A stretch of DNA of 64,000 nucleotides, taken from positions 47,945,220-48,009,219 of the forward strand of contig OX387186.1 of NCBI GenBank assembly GCA_947561395.2, in the 5' to 3' direction. This document shows positions 46,960 to 59,280 of this stretch, piece by piece (positions within the stretch are counted from its first letter, which is position 1; each line of letters opens with the position of its first letter). A model generated the notes under the pieces. That model searched no databases. It saw only the letters and a program-made list of their open reading frames with translations, and had not been told where the DNA came from. The DNA comes from Buxus sempervirens. Lineage: Eukaryota > Streptophyta > Magnoliopsida > Buxales > Buxaceae. The position numbers were made by a program, and so were the translations under genes.

Positions 46960-49900
46960 GGCTAGTCTCTGTCTCCTAGCCGCTCTTCAAGCTCCCGAAT
47001 CCGAGCTGCCTGAGCTGCAATAACTCCAGAAGCCCCCTCTGCAGTGGATCACTCAAGAAGGAAATAACCTCATTTGAAAGGGCCTAACTAATCCTCATGT
47101 TCCTAAGGCTGGCTAAAGCATCCTGGTGCTTCTGCCGCAGTGCTCGGACTTCAAGACAGCGAGCCTGCCTCTGCTCATCAAGTTGCTTTTCCGTAGTAAG
47201 ACGGCGGGATACCTGCTCTGCAAGTTGCCTTTCCATGTCAAGGCCCCGTATCCTAAGCTCCTGGGCCTCTCGTACCCATATCTGCTAAAGTCGCTTGTGA
47301 GAAGCTCTCTCAGACTCCAAGATGTCCTCATAAGTAGGAGCCAAGGCTGCAGGAGGGTCTTCGGGTATTGGAGCCTGACTCTGTATCTGCTCCCTGATCC
47401 AGAAGAGATAGTCCTTCACATGGGACTCTGAGAAGACTGGGCCCCGCATGAAACGAACATAGGACCACTCCCTCATCAACCAAGCATTTAGCTTCATGGT
47501 GGTTGGTGAAAGTGGCCCAAGGTGGTTGTAACGCCTCGAACTCGAGTCGGTGCAAACCGGCACCCAACCCGAACCCGGATCGCTACTGTAACAACCCCAA
47601 TTTAGTTCAACAACCAAATCCGAGGTGTTATTGGCCCATATCAAATACAACATCAATAACATACCAGACCAAAGAATTCAAAATCCATTCTCTTATTATA
47701 CTATCAGAGTTGCGGAAACAAGTATGTGCGGAAGTGTAGTTCAAAATCCTCAACTGAACATAAAGCTTGACCATCAATCAGTAATATCAAAGTCTGGTAA
47801 AATAACTGGGTACTATCTCTCTCATCTCTCAATACATCAACCCAATGAATAATAATAGTCCAATCAAATGTACTAAGTCTATAGCATTAATCCACCTCAG
47901 ACAAGATCTGGATAATAGTAATCCTCCGGTGAATACTCAGCTATCTCTCCCTGGAAGTCTAAGAGATCCCCCTCTCGCGTATCAGCTGAAAAAATGGAAT
48001 AAAAGTAGGGTGAGATACGAATATCCCAGTAGGTAACACATGCATGATTAAACAGTTAATATGAGTAAAGTAATAGTTCATGCACGATTAAGCAACATCG
48101 ACTAATCAAGCTCGCATAATCATTTATATCATTTGGGAACACAAAACAGTTTGATAAACAGTTCTAGAATGAATTTCAGCAATTTTTTAATATAAGAATC
48201 CAATAGTCAAATCAGTAACATAGTACACACAATGCCAGGATGTACTAAACAGTCACATCCGATCGATATTCCAATCACATGCCTCCCGCATGTATACAAT
48301 AATAATACCATGTGTTATGATTTCAGTGTCATTGTAGGACTCACAAAGATAGATAAACCTTTTGAGATGATTCTCAACTAATTGCTATACCACCGTGCGA
48401 CTTAAGAGCAATGCTACTAATGATAATCAAGTCCCATGCAGCGCAGCTTAGACAAGAGCCGTAGTCACTGACTTATTGCACACGTACCCATCAGAGTTGG
48501 CATGTACCACCAGCATGCAGCACCAGAATCAATACATGGAGATGGTCGCTTATCCACATGTATAGGGAATCACCAGCGGCTTACCGGGGTGTCCCTCCAG
48601 ACATAGGACCTTCCCAAACAAACTAACTTGCAAAGGAAGCGCGTCGCATATAGGAGTAACTCAACCCAAATGACATATCCCTCAGCTATCTAGCCACGAC
48701 TATGGATCCATAACGAGCTATGCCCATTAGACTCCAAAATTCCCTAAAGTATCATATTTCTATAAGGTTTGGTGCCTAGCGGCATATAATGGTTATATCT
48801 GTACATTTGCTTCAATATTCGCTCATCTAAATTCTGAATTCTCTTTATAATGTATTATGATTTATAATGCCATTTAGAGGTGGTTTGATAATCAAAGTGT
48901 AGTTAAGCTTTTCCAAAATCACATTTCTCAATTACCTTTGAAACTTGGCAACTAATGTCCTAAATATCTCCCTAATTTATTTTTCTGTAAAACAGGGATT
49001 TAGATAGTTTATTTTGGTCTTAAAGTACCTTAATTAATCATTAAAATTGTCTAAAAATAGCTTAGAATTGAATTAGGTTCGAAATTATGAAAATCTGGAA
49101 TTTCTGCTTAGAGCGCCTAGGATCGCTCAGGATCGCCTTGGCGGTCCCTAGTCAACGGTAGTTCAATTTCAAGCGCCCGCGGTCCGTCGTCTCGCGGTCT
49201 TCGGCGTCCTAAATTTTATAACTAGCACCGATGATCGCCGAGTACAGTCGAGGTCGGCGGTCATACAAAATCGAGCAGAAACAGTTCTAAATCATGATTT
49301 TTCTCGTTTAAACTCATTCTAATGTATTTATAACATGCTTATCTAGCTAAATACACCAATACATATAATAGAAACATGTGTTTGCGATTAAACGAAGGAA
49401 AATCCAATTTCTGAAAACAAAACGATGTCACCTACCTCTTATTCATGCGTTCCTCTTCTTCTCTTCTGAATAGCAACACTCCAATCCCTCTACAGTTGCA
49501 GAGCAACACTCAGAGCAAGGTAAATCCTGGTCTTCCTCGCTTCTTCTCTTTCTCGGTCGTTCAAAACATGGTCCGTCGCTTGCGGCTATTCAATACGAGC
49601 GACAATACAAGATTAGGTTATTTAATACATATATATACTCCCTGATCCCATGTATCTCCCATGCAAACTATCCTATACACTCTGCCCAATTAGAATGCAT
49701 ACCTCAATATCTCATGATCGGACGGTCAGATCTGCATCTAATTATGGATCTCCGCTAAATTGATCACTCCCTACAATAATAAAATATTTCCATCAATCAT
49801 AACTCTCAGTAATATTATTTACTAATTTACTTTATTATTTAAAGAAAATTCGGGGTTTTACAGTGGTCCTCATATCCACTTGGGATTATAATCCCCTGGG

Positions 49901-50252
49901 TTGCTCTGAACTGACGAAGAACCCGCAAAGGGAGGTAAAGCACCGCATGTCTCAGGCCAGCCAGAACCAAAAAGTTGCAGTATCGGAAACTGATCATAGT
50001 CTCTGCATTGGGTTGATAAGTACCAGGCCACCTCACTTGATCATCCTGGAGTGTAGCCAAGAAAGTGAACCAGCCCTGTTTACCCCCTGGAATGTCAAGA
50101 CACCCCCGGTTGCTCATCAAAATGGGAACTTTCAAGCTTGGGAAGAAGTGCCAATTGATCTCCTCAATTTGACTCAGGTGGTCAAGTAGCCAAAGCTGCA
50201 AAGAAGGAGAGATATTTCAGTGTATTGCAAAAGAAAAAAAAAAGCAAAATGC

Positions 50253-50289
<37 letters not shown>

Positions 50290-51039
50290 GCAAAAAAGAA
50301 AAAAATGCAAAAAAAAAAGAAAAAATATTTACCTGTAGGATAGGGGCACATGACAGGAAACGCTTTGCCTTCCTATGGTAACAGTCAGTCAAAGCCTGAT
50401 ACATCTCTGCCAAAATCATAGGGGCCAGTCTCTCCGCTCCCTAACCTGGCATACAACTGAGATTAAGGCTAAGTCCACCTCATCGTCATCCCTTGGGAAA
50501 AGCAGTTGATTAACCACTATCAGGGTCAAGGCATTGAACCTGGCTTCCTTGTTCTCCCCCCTCAAGAGCTTCTCAATCAAAAAAGACTTGGACAAAGTCA
50601 AAAGGGTGTCAGAATCCCCTAAATCCTTCTTCCCTATGCCCAGGAAAGTACAAGCCTCTTTCTTTTAGCTGGGCCTAAGGGGTGGGTTCACTACCTTCTC
50701 TGCAAACCTCAAACCCAAGATGGTTTCACCCTCCTCAATGGTTGGGGTCATCTCATGGTCCCCAAAACGAAAAAGGTTTAGGTCCAGTACCCAATGGCCA
50801 ATCATGGCTTCAATAATCTCCCATTTGAAGGGAATCTTTGGGATAAGCAGAATATGGCCTAGATGGTTGGAATACCATCTCCTCTCTTCATCAAGGGTCA
50901 TAGAATTAACCCATCTATGATAAAACGAGTCCACAGAATTGTACCTAGTAAGATTAGATGGTTTTGATCTAAAAGGCTGTTTTGCAGGGGAGGGCATGTG
51001 GACAAACAATGGCAAGGCAGAAGATGATCCGGATTCCAT
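46960..51039 (-). pseudogene. Antisense gene 1 of the Tat element, DUF7745-like, split by a solo LTR
   Basis: Minus-strand gene starting at ATG 51,039 (MESGSSSALPLFVHMPSP). The body has MTLDEERRWYSNHLGHIL, FRFGDHEMTPTIEEG and FNALTLIVVNQLLFP, which I recognise as the plant DUF7745 type often found near transposons, related in style to plant mobile domains. An intron at 50,196-50,332 has GT/AG borders. The C-terminal part near 46,960-47,285 is a Gln/Arg/Leu-rich coiled coil. A solo LTR (47,527-49,862) lies in the coding part. Upstream are a TATA box (51,151-51,157) and a palindrome array. Extra antisense genes are known in plant Ty3/gypsy elements. Function unknown, and the copy is broken. Confidence 0.7.
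47527..49862 (-). mobile_element. Solo LTR, 2.34 kb, target duplication GTGGT
   Basis: Starts TGTAACGCCTC and ends GGGGTTTTACA on the plus strand, flanked by GTGGT at 47,522-47,526 and 49,863-49,867. It shares blocks with the solo LTR at 4423-6659 (GAGATACGAATATC, ACACATGCATG) and a minus-strand stretch ending EDYYYPD near 47,905-47,930, so it is a relative, read minus. A CG-rich block near 49,115-49,270 sits where the other copy has its GC-rich minisatellite. Confidence 0.9.
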
Positions 51040-51150
51040 TGGAGATGATGGGAGCAAGCTAGAACTCAATGGGAGGAAGAAAAAGGCGAAAAAGGGGTTT
51101 TCTAAACTCAAAAACTCGTAAAAAAATGCGCAAATCCCAAGCCTGGTTGC

Positions 51151-51314
51151 ATTTATAGCAGGTTTTAATGTAACCAGCATATCAAACCGGATACAAAGAA
51201 GTTTCTTCATATCCGATGAACAATGCCAGATACAAAAGGTTTTAAGTGTATCTGACATATTATGCCGGATACAAAGAAAACTCAGTGTATCCGGTCTGAT
51301 ATGCCGAATACAAG
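51151..51314 (-). promoter_or_regulatory. Promoter of antisense gene 1: TATA box plus palindrome array
   Basis: Minus-strand TATAAAT (51,151-51,157) lies 112 bp before ATG 51,039. Directly upstream, 51,170-51,314 holds four TATCCG-type inverted repeats, including GTGTATCTGACAT / TGCCGGATACA near 51,246-51,274 and GTGTATCCGG / CCGAATAC near 51,285-51,312. The layout mirrors the LTR promoters, though the stems are less perfect. Confidence 0.72.
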
Positions 51315-51514
51315 GAAAAAATGCAAAAAAAAAAAAAAAGAGAAAAGGGAGGAAAATCCGAAATTTTTACCTGTTTCACATGTGTACAAGTTATAATTGC
51401 ATGAAATTAAAGAGAAAAGAAGGCAAGACAAGGAAGAATGAATAAAAAATTTTTTTCTTTATATAAACAAGTCGTTTTGTACAATGACAAGGAAAAAAGG
51501 AAAATCCTAATCTA

Positions 51515-54278
51515 CTACTCCTGTGCAGGATCTCCTCGGCGTCTTCTGCCCCGTCCTCCTCTGCGACCTCTACCTCGGGATGGCCGACGACTAAAGACGT
51601 GGGAAATGATACACGCAGCAGCATGGTGAGGTAACTGACCCACAACGAACTGGATCTGATACTCCAAGCAATAATCCTCGAGGTCAGGAGGCGGATTAGG
51701 AGCAGAATCTGGCGAAGAAGCCTCAGGCCCAGCAGGAACTGGCTCGACTGGACCCTCCGTCATAGTGGCCTTCGCTCCCGCAAATCCAGAAGGCCCAGCA
51801 GTAGCAGAAGAAGGGCCAAGAACAGAAATATTTGAGTCAATGAGAATAAAGTAAGACATGGAAATATCAAGATAAACCAAAGAAGGAGATTAAAGAAAAC
51901 TTACCAGGAATATCTACAGCAAGAACTAGGGGATCTGGCTCAACCGGATCAGCAGCAGGGATCTCTTCCGGCTCAGGAGCCACCACAGGGTCCGCAGGAG
52001 CAGCGGTCTGAACCGAAGAGGAATCAGGAACAGCAGCTGGAGCATCCTCAGCAGCCCGAACTGGAGATGGATTAGGAACGGGGAAATCTGGCCCAAAGGC
52101 AGCATCATGATCTGGAATGGGATCCTGCAAAAGTCAAACAGGCATATCAGAATAGCAGAAACAGGGAAATGAAAGAGATGAAATTATGGAGAAACCAGAT
52201 ACCTGTCTAGCCTGCAGCTCAGCAACCAGAGCCTCCAGCTCTCTGATCCGGGCATCCCTCTGGGCCATGACCGCATCATGCTCTGCGATCATATCGTCCA
52301 CTGCGGCCCGCTGGCTCAGGAACCGATCCTGGAGAGCGTTCAACTCATGTACCTGCCAATAAGAGCCGAATCAAAGTCAGAAGTACAGAATTGAAGGAAA
52401 TGGGATGAAAAATGAAAATCAGGAAACTCACAGTGTCATCATGAACCCGGATGTAGATCCCACCAATCTCGGTCACCCCGGCACGAGTGGGTCGATCCAT
52501 CAAGCACCCAATGGATACTCTCTGGATCCACTCGTCGTAATCCCCAGCTACTGTGAGCCCCTCCGCATCCTGAAAATGATTTAACTGATCAATATTGAAG
52601 CCCGGCAGGAGCGTGTCGGGACCCACAGGAGGAGGGGGAACGGGAATATGAAGTGTGCCTGTGTGCTGATAGTACAGGCGCTCTCCCAAATACATCACCC
52701 TACCAAGCCTCCCAAGGAAGCACTGGTAGGGCTGACGTCGGAGATCTCTATCAAAGGCATCCTGTAGTACCATCTCACGGGCCACTCCAACCTCCACCTC
52801 ATCGAAGCGTGCCAGGATGAGCTACAAAGAAGAAAAATGGTCAGATACAGTCAAGGTGTAGGAAAAGAAACAAAAGGAAAAAGGCAAAGAATTTACATCC
52901 GATCGTCGGGCACGATCCAAGTGAACCCGAGCAGTGCGAGGCTGACTCTTATCAGCATCTCGGACCTGGGCCGACCAGCTTAAAGCAATAGGGAAATCCG
53001 CGACCTCAGGTACCAGGGATGGGCGGAAGAAAGTCATATAGGTGTACATAAACACCTGGCAAAAGAAAATCAGTCAGAGATAAAGAAGATAAAGCCTAAG
53101 GAATTAAAGCAGACAGAAGAATTTAATACCTGCAGAATCTGCCAAAAGAACCGGCAGCTAACTCCATCCCCTCTCGGAGCAGCCAGGCCCCAAACCACTC
53201 GGCACAGCCCAGCCAAGATGGTCCCATATATGAGCCGACCCCATGCTAACTGGCGAGTCTGATGAAGATCTCTCAAAGCTTCCAAGAAGAGCGGGCTGAC
53301 ACTGGTCGTATCCTCCAGGAAAAAGCAGTTCCTGAGCATCAACAGGAAAACGTGCCGGAAGATAGGTACGAAGGCTGCATCCTCCATGGTGATGGTTGCG
53401 TGTCTCCCCTCATAACATCGAATGAGGCTCTCCCGCAACCAACTAATGGAGAGACGACCACTCCGCCCATCCCAAGCAGCTGGAGGCAAGTCCGGATATC
53501 CCAAGAGAAGGCCGATATCCTCCGCTGAAGGCCGATCCAGAACGACGGTCCGCCCCATCAAAGGAATACCAGTAATCATCACAAAATCGGAGGGGCGGAT
53601 CCCCAGTTCCACGTCCGGCAGATGGAATGACTGCGTCTCCGGAAAATATCTCTCCATCATGGCGAAAATGAGTGGACGATCGACTCGAAACGACGGGATG
53701 CTGAAAAAATAATCCAAGTGGCACCTCCCAAACTCGCGCCTGAGTGCCGGGGAAAGCGACTGCGCCAACTCACTAAATCTCCCCCAACTGCCTCACAGAT
53801 GCGAAGAAGAATATGGAAGAGGCACATCGGCCCGGATGCACATGGAGGGGTGGCTATCCAAGCCACTAAGGAGCTCTGTATCATGAACAGATGCTCTCAG
53901 CTCCACAGAGACCCCTAGCAAAGCTACGGCAACACCATCCTGAGCCGCACCTCTGGCTCTGCCACGGCCTCGGCCTCTGCCACGACCTCCCTCACCCTCA
54001 AGGGCCTGATCCTGAACCCTGCCTCAGCCTCTGCCTCGACCTCGAGCAGGAGCAACCATGGGCTAAAATTCAAAGGAGAAATATGAAGGTTTGTGTAGAG
54101 AAAGAATAGAAGGAGGAAGAAGAAGAAGTTGAAAGCCTACCTCAGCAGAGCTCTCCCTGGAGACATCTAGCGGCTCCGACAGGGTGGCGCTGGAACTCGC
54201 CTCTGTCCGAACCCGCGAGGTGGAGGGCTGATCAGCAGGTTCAACCTCCTCTCGCACACGGGAGCGACTCCTAGCAAT
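51515..54278 (-). pseudogene. Antisense gene 2 of the Tat element: plant mobile domain protein, multi-exon
   Basis: Exon-like blocks with GT/AG borders at about 54,278-54,141, 54,065-53,130, 53,055-52,897, 52,821-52,432, 52,352-52,203, 52,124-51,905 and about 51,820-51,515. A likely non-coding leader exon ends at 55,260 (CAG|GTCAGTAAG). The protein opens with Arg/Gly repeats after ATG 54,060, then a PMD-type core (DYFFSIPSFRVDRPLIFAMM, FHLPDVELGIRPSDFVMITG, ISWLRESLIRCYEG), a coiled coil (QRDARIRELEALVAELQARQ), an acidic/Pro/Ala-rich region and a tail rich in Arg-Gly, ending at TAG 51,515. PMD proteins (MAIN/MAIL type) act in silencing and genome stability in plants, and copies also live in transposons. 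The frame is broken in this copy. Confidence 0.75.
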
Positions 54279-55589
54279 CTATAAGCAACTGGAAAGCGTT
54301 ATGAATCTCTACTCAATTATGTTTTGGAGGTTTATCGGGAATTCTAATTCTACAATTTGTTTCGATCTAAAGTTACTCAGAATTTTCCTTTACTTTCTTT
54401 CTCTGTTTCAGTTCAAAATTCACGATAAAGGACCTAAGTCTGGCATGGAGATATGAGGATATATAGTAAGATTACTTCACAGGGCGGCAATAAGAGAGCA
54501 GGAAAGTTGCCAAGAATATCAAAGAAAAATCAAAGCACGAGCAGAACAGTTTGTTACAAGTTGGCAGTGTCAGGAAATCTTAATGGTCGGGGAAAAATGA
54601 TCAGGTTACGCCTGAGTTAATGAGAAGTTCATTCCCAACCATTCATGGGTTCAACTCGTCTAAGGGTAGTCAAAGCAACCTGGTGGTAGTTCGCGCTCAA
54701 AAGCTGGGGTTCGAAAGGACACAAATATCAAAAAGGGGACAAGGATGAGTAAAGCAAAAATAGATAGAATGCAGAGAATTAGTCCAGATGGTCCAGTAGA
54801 GATTTGGAAAAACATTCTTAACCACACAGATACAAGTAATAGTCATAACTTGTCAGAGCATGATCAGTATTTCATAGTAAGGCAACATAGCAACTCAATA
54901 ACCAGAAAGTGCAGAGAGCCGGTCCCAATTTTAAAACATGGATTGATAATTCATTCTAAGTAGCATCAAAATCAGTCCAAAGCAAGTTTCAAATGAGGAA
55001 ATCAAGAACAGAAAACCTAAGCAGGAGAATTGAGCAGCACATTATCAAGGAAAAGTGGCAGTCAATCAAGTTCATGAATGTTGTAGTCAGTTCTAAGAAT
55101 TGACAAAGTCAAAACAAACTGCAAACAAGATAGCAAATGCATGGCATTAAGTCTGAAAGTTTGCACCAAGATTCATCCAACATTTTCATTAAGCATGGGT
55201 TTAATCGCTCATCAAGCATGGATTTAATTGTGGGAAAAATGAACAGGAGCTTACTGACCTGAACTAACAGTAAGGTATTGAGTGTCTGATTGCAATCGAA
55301 GAGGGACGAGTTGCCAGAACAAGCCCCGGAGGATGGTGCCCCAATGTGAGTTGAGAAATCACTGGAAATCAGAAAAATCGGAGGGAAATCAAGCTAGGGC
55401 TCGACCACTGCCGTAAATGGGCAACAAGGGAAGTCGTCGGAGTTAGTGGCAATCGCCGGCAACAATGGAAGTCTTCGGAGGGAAAAGAAACCACCGGAGA
55501 GGAAAGGAGAGCCGTCAGGTGTCGAAGGAGAGAAGAATGTCCGGGGTTAGTAATCGAAGAAGAAGAGGAAAAAAATGAAAAGTCGCGGT

Positions 55590-55677
55590 CGCGCGCGACT
55601 AAATAAACCCTGTGTATCCGGTGAATCAGGCCGGATACAAACGAGCCCTCTCTTATCCGGCATTCTATGCCGGATAA
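55590..55677 (-). promoter_or_regulatory. Putative promoter of antisense gene 2 with palindrome array
   Basis: Two inverted repeats, GTGTATCCGG..CCGGATACA (55,612-55,639) and TTATCCGGCAT / ATGCCGGATAA (55,653-55,676), precede, on the minus strand, an A/T-rich TTTATTTAG (about 55,600-55,608) that could serve as a TATA element. The spacing to the array matches the promoter of antisense gene 1. The TATA match is weak. Confidence 0.5.
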
Positions 55678-56179
55678 AAAAGAAAAAACAAAAACAAAAA
55701 AAGAGAAAAAAAGGAGAAAACAAAAAACAAAAAAAGAAAAAGAAAAAAAAAAGAAAGAAAGAAAAGAGCAAAAAGAAATGTGCTGCAAAGTCTGCTATTT
55801 TCACAAAATCCCTATTTTGCCTTAAAATCCACTTCACAGCCACGAGAGCTCAGTAGAATTTGGGACAACTAAGGGAAATGTGCTAGTCAAAAGAAAGATA
55901 TCCACTCAATTTTTTTAACTTGGTTTGATAAAAAATTAGTTTTCAAAAAAAACATATTTTTGGGCTTAAAATCCACTTCATAGCCACGAGAGCTCAGTGG
56001 AATTTAAGAATTCTTGGAGAAATGCCCCCTTAAAGTTAAGGCTTTTTGGCAAATCTTCACCCAAAAATTATTTTTACAAAATTGAATTGAACCAAGCAAA
56101 TCAAGGTTAAGGGAGTACAATTTGGGCTTGTCTAATCTTTGTAGCTCATTGCTTCGCAACTCCCGCAAAGAAGGGTAGT
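55678..56179 (+). other. 3' end of the Tat internal region with polypurine tract
   Basis: A-rich tracts to 55,770, then a 44-bp segment containing CCACGAGAGCTCAGT that occurs twice (about 55,817 and 55,965). The tract GCAAAGAAGGGTAGT at 56,165-56,179 immediately precedes LTR2 and is the plus-strand primer. Confidence 0.7.
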
Positions 56180-56277
56180 TGTAGACATCCCAAATTGCAC
56201 AGTAAAAATGATCAATAATCAGCAAAAATCATTGCTTCCTTTGAAACCAGCACAAAAATGTGAAAAAGCAAGTTTTC

Positions 56278-56426
56278 CTTGTATCCAACAACTCAGGTCG
56301 GATACAAGTGCATCTATTCATATCCGATGGAACATGCCGGATACAAGTAGCCCTTAATGTATCCGGCAACATATGCCGGATACACATAGGCGCTAGTGTA
56401 TCCGACCTGACATGCCGGATACACTA
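56278..56426 (+). promoter_or_regulatory. LTR2 palindrome array
   Basis: Four units. The last has AGTGTATCCG / CGGATACACT arms (56,395-56,425) where LTR3 has AGCTTGTATCCGAC / GTCGGATACAAGCT, so the outer stem differs on both arms together. The third is TGTATCCGGCA / TGCCGGATACA. Confidence 0.85.
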
Positions 56427-56959
56427 GTTTTGCTCAAAATTAGGGTTTTCCGAGAGTTTTCACCTTTTACCATCATATCCCTCATTAAATGAGTGGAAAT
56501 CTCAAAAATAACCTTAGAGTTAAGGTTGGTGGGCTATAAACCTTATGTTGTGTCTACCACCTCACCAACCCTAACCCTAGCCTTTGCCTATAAATAGGAG
56601 GCTCCTCCTTAAGCAAATGGCCATTAACTCTCTTGCCAACAATTCTTGCCAAGAACTTTTGCCAAGAAGAGCTCTGAGAGAAGAGGGAAACCGCTGCGGA
56701 AGTGCTTCCAGAATCCAGGTAAGCCTCAAACCTCTTTCTAATTTTTGTTTTTACATTTCTAGATCTAGATCTCTTCTTCTACCTTTCTGTAGAATAAGGC
56801 CTTGATGTGTGTATGAAAACCCTTCCCCGGCTCAAAGTATCTCAAGACTCCCCCTAGCCGTAAAACGTGAAGGCGGGATCTAGGAGAAACGAGACTAGGG
56901 ATTGAACTTAGTGCTAAAACCTCTTTTAAATATGCCTTTTTAATCTTTGAAAACCATTC

Positions 56960-57277
56960 CATATTCAAAGTACCCCAAGATTATCTTGAAGAACCGTGTT
57001 TAACGGGGAGAGAGAACTAAGGGAAACGATAATGGAAGGGAACCCTAGGTTGTTCTAGAACCATTTTTTATTGATCTAAATGCATGCTATAAGCCTTGTG
57101 ATTCTATGTAAACCGTTTCATATTCAAAGTACCCCAAGATTATCTTAAAGAACCGTGTTTAACGGGGAGAGAGAACTAAGGGAAACGATAATGGAACGGA
57201 ACCCTAGGTTGTTTTAGAACCTTATTTTGATTGATATAAATGCATACTATCTTTGCTACGTTGTTGGAATGGTTTTT
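56960..57277 (+). repeat. 159-bp tandem duplication in LTR2
   Basis: CATATTCAAAGTACCCCAAG begins at 56,960 and again at 57,119. LTR1 and LTR3 have a single copy, so the duplication is specific to LTR2. Confidence 0.85.
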
Positions 57278-58672
57278 ACACCTACACATACATAGCACAT
57301 GATTTTGGCGGGATAGGCTCATATTTTGGATTTATTGTGTTTATTGTGATAAATCTGAAATAAATAGCCTCAATCAATTCTGGAATATTTTCAAATTATT
57401 TTTAAAGGATTTTGATTAATCTTGCATGGATCACACACACTTTATAACTATTTGGAGTTGGTTTTCATCAAAAATGGCTTAACTTGACAGCAACTGTACC
57501 CCGACTTCGGACACTCATAACTTCATCGTCCGGATGAATTTTGGAGTGATTCCAGAACCATGGGAAAGGTGAGGCTGTCTATTATGCCTACCAAATTTCA
57601 TTAATTTCTATCAAGCAGATTTTTGACACCTCTCTGTCGAAATTGATAAGTCAGTTCTGATCTGGATATGGAACTTGTCACTTCGACGGAGTGCCATGTG
57701 TTCGTTTTAAGTTCGATTCGAATGATTTTTGTTTCCGAGCACTCCTTTATGAGTCTATTTTCAAATCCAGTTGGTTTCATAATTTTTTGACTCCATTTGT
57801 GTCATGAGAAACAGATTTACTCAGAGCTGTTCAACAGCACTTTTTTGGGTAAATCTGTGATCTTCGAGGCCTGTTCGGGAGACCACCCAAGGCACATCCG
57901 AATGAATTTTTGTATAAGGCTAGTTTCATTTGAAAGATGGCCATACATACCTCACTCACACCAAATTTCATGAATTTATATGGAGCAGAGTTTTCTAGAT
58001 AATTTTCCAAACTTGCCCACTTGTCACTTTTAATCATCTCCAGCAGCAACTTTAAAGGGGCATAACTCCTAGGTTTTCAACCGGATCAACTTGAAATTTT
58101 GCATGAGACTCATATTTACCATAATATTTCAAATGGATTTGGTTTGATTCAATTTAAAATTGGATTTGAATGATTTCAAGACAAATGGATCTTGCTTTTA
58201 CCGAATTTTCCGGATTTGACTCAACTTGGTTTTGTGCAATCTTTGCTTTCATTTCAATTTATTGTTGATATTCCAGAAGTGATATTGACATAAAAGAGGA
58301 TCTGGAATTCATTTGGATTTTCATGTGAAGATATCATACATTTGTCCTTTTTCAAGGTTTTTAATGACTTTTAGCAAGCTTTCTTATTTTTTGGCATGAA
58401 CAACACTTGGCAACCACCTTGCATAGGTGAATGGGGGTGCCTAACACCTTCCCCCGCTCATAATCTAATCCCCTTACCCATCTCTGGATTTGATTTTCAA
58501 GTAGAGTTATTTTTACTCTAGAATTTGCCTTTTAGCTCCTTTTGCTTATTTTTGAATCTTTTGGTATCCATTCTCACCTCATAATTCTGAATGGTGGCGA
58601 CTCTCCCATTTTTACGTTGAGCCCGTGTGTTGACGGAGGGGAATCATCCGGGTGATTTTTCCATGTCTCACA

Positions 58673-58741
58673 ATCTGCAATTTTGAGTTGTGTCTACTCT
58701 TTGCTGTTCATTGTGCTACAACTCCAGCAAAGAGGGGCAGT
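58673..58741 (+). mobile_element. 69-bp internal remnant with polypurine tract between LTR2 and LTR3
   Basis: It matches the last bases of the internal region before LTR2 (CTACTCTTTGCTGTTCATTG, then GCAAAGAGGGGCAGT directly before the next LTR). It is what is left of a second internal region. Confidence 0.75.
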
Positions 58742-59197
58742 TGTAGACACCCCAAAATTGCACAATTTTTTATAAATCTTGAAGGAGAGAAATATTTTAT
58801 TGGAATTTTCAATTCTTTGCATTGGGTTTGTGATCCTTAACCCATTTGAATCCAAAACCGTAAAGGAAAAGGCCCGAATTCATTCTTTTGTGCAAAGTAA
58901 AACTTTTTCCGGTTGAATTTTGTTGACTTTATACCCCAGAAAATGAAATATTTTTTAAAGCAAGATTTCAAGATAATTTTTCCTGGTAATCAGGTTTTTA
59001 GCCATGTTATTGCATAAAAGAATTTTTTGAGATTTTAAATCTTGACGAATACCTTGGTTTTAACATGTTGAATCTTTTTACCGGACCTGAAAAACCAAAA
59101 TTTAGCCTGGAACTGGAAAGTTGACTTTTTATTCACTTGGAATTTGGGTCTGGAACTATTTTTAATGGATTCAAATGGGGGGGGGGGGGGGTGTTTG

Positions 59198-59239
59198 CTT
59201 ATTTACATGTAATATCTTAAGATATTACATGTAAATAAG
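59198..59239. repeat. 42-bp perfect palindrome in LTR3 (empty site of the viral insertion)
   Basis: CTTATTTACATGTAATATCTT (59,198-59,218) is followed at once by its exact reverse complement, with no loop. A run of 15 G lies just before it (59,177-59,191). The same site in LTR1 holds the caulimovirid. Confidence 0.95.
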
Positions 59240-59280
59240 TATTGCCTGTGTTAAAATTCGGATAAAAGCTTCTTCTTTTT

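Larger units (their letters stand above)
29206..58672 (+). mobile_element. Composite Tat-type Ty3/gypsy retrotransposon with antisense genes
   Basis: LTR1 (29,206-40,383 including a viral insertion), PBS at 40,386, leader with hairpin arrays, gag remnant, RNase H and integrase (to 46,012), two antisense genes (46.96-55.6 kb), a purine tract (GCAAAGAAGGGTAGT) at 56,165-56,179 and LTR2 (56,180-58,672). The retroviral-type RNase H placed just before integrase, the antisense extra genes and the large size fit the Tat lineage. The gag-to-RT part is largely missing. The copy is broken. Insertions in it: a caulimovirid in LTR1 and a solo LTR in the first antisense gene. Confidence 0.85.
56180..58672 (+). 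mobile_element. LTR2 of the Tat element, 2.49 kb
   Basis: Starts TGTAGACATCCC right after the polypurine tract and ends TGTCTCACA. It lacks most of the first 500 bases of LTR1/LTR3 and differs from both more than they differ from each other. It contains its own palindrome array, telo-box, TATA box (56,589-56,596) and splice donor. Confidence 0.85.

Noticed and set aside
55369-55856. Phe-rich and Lys-rich frames
   Set aside because: They are translations of an A-rich low-complexity tract near the end of the Tat internal region.
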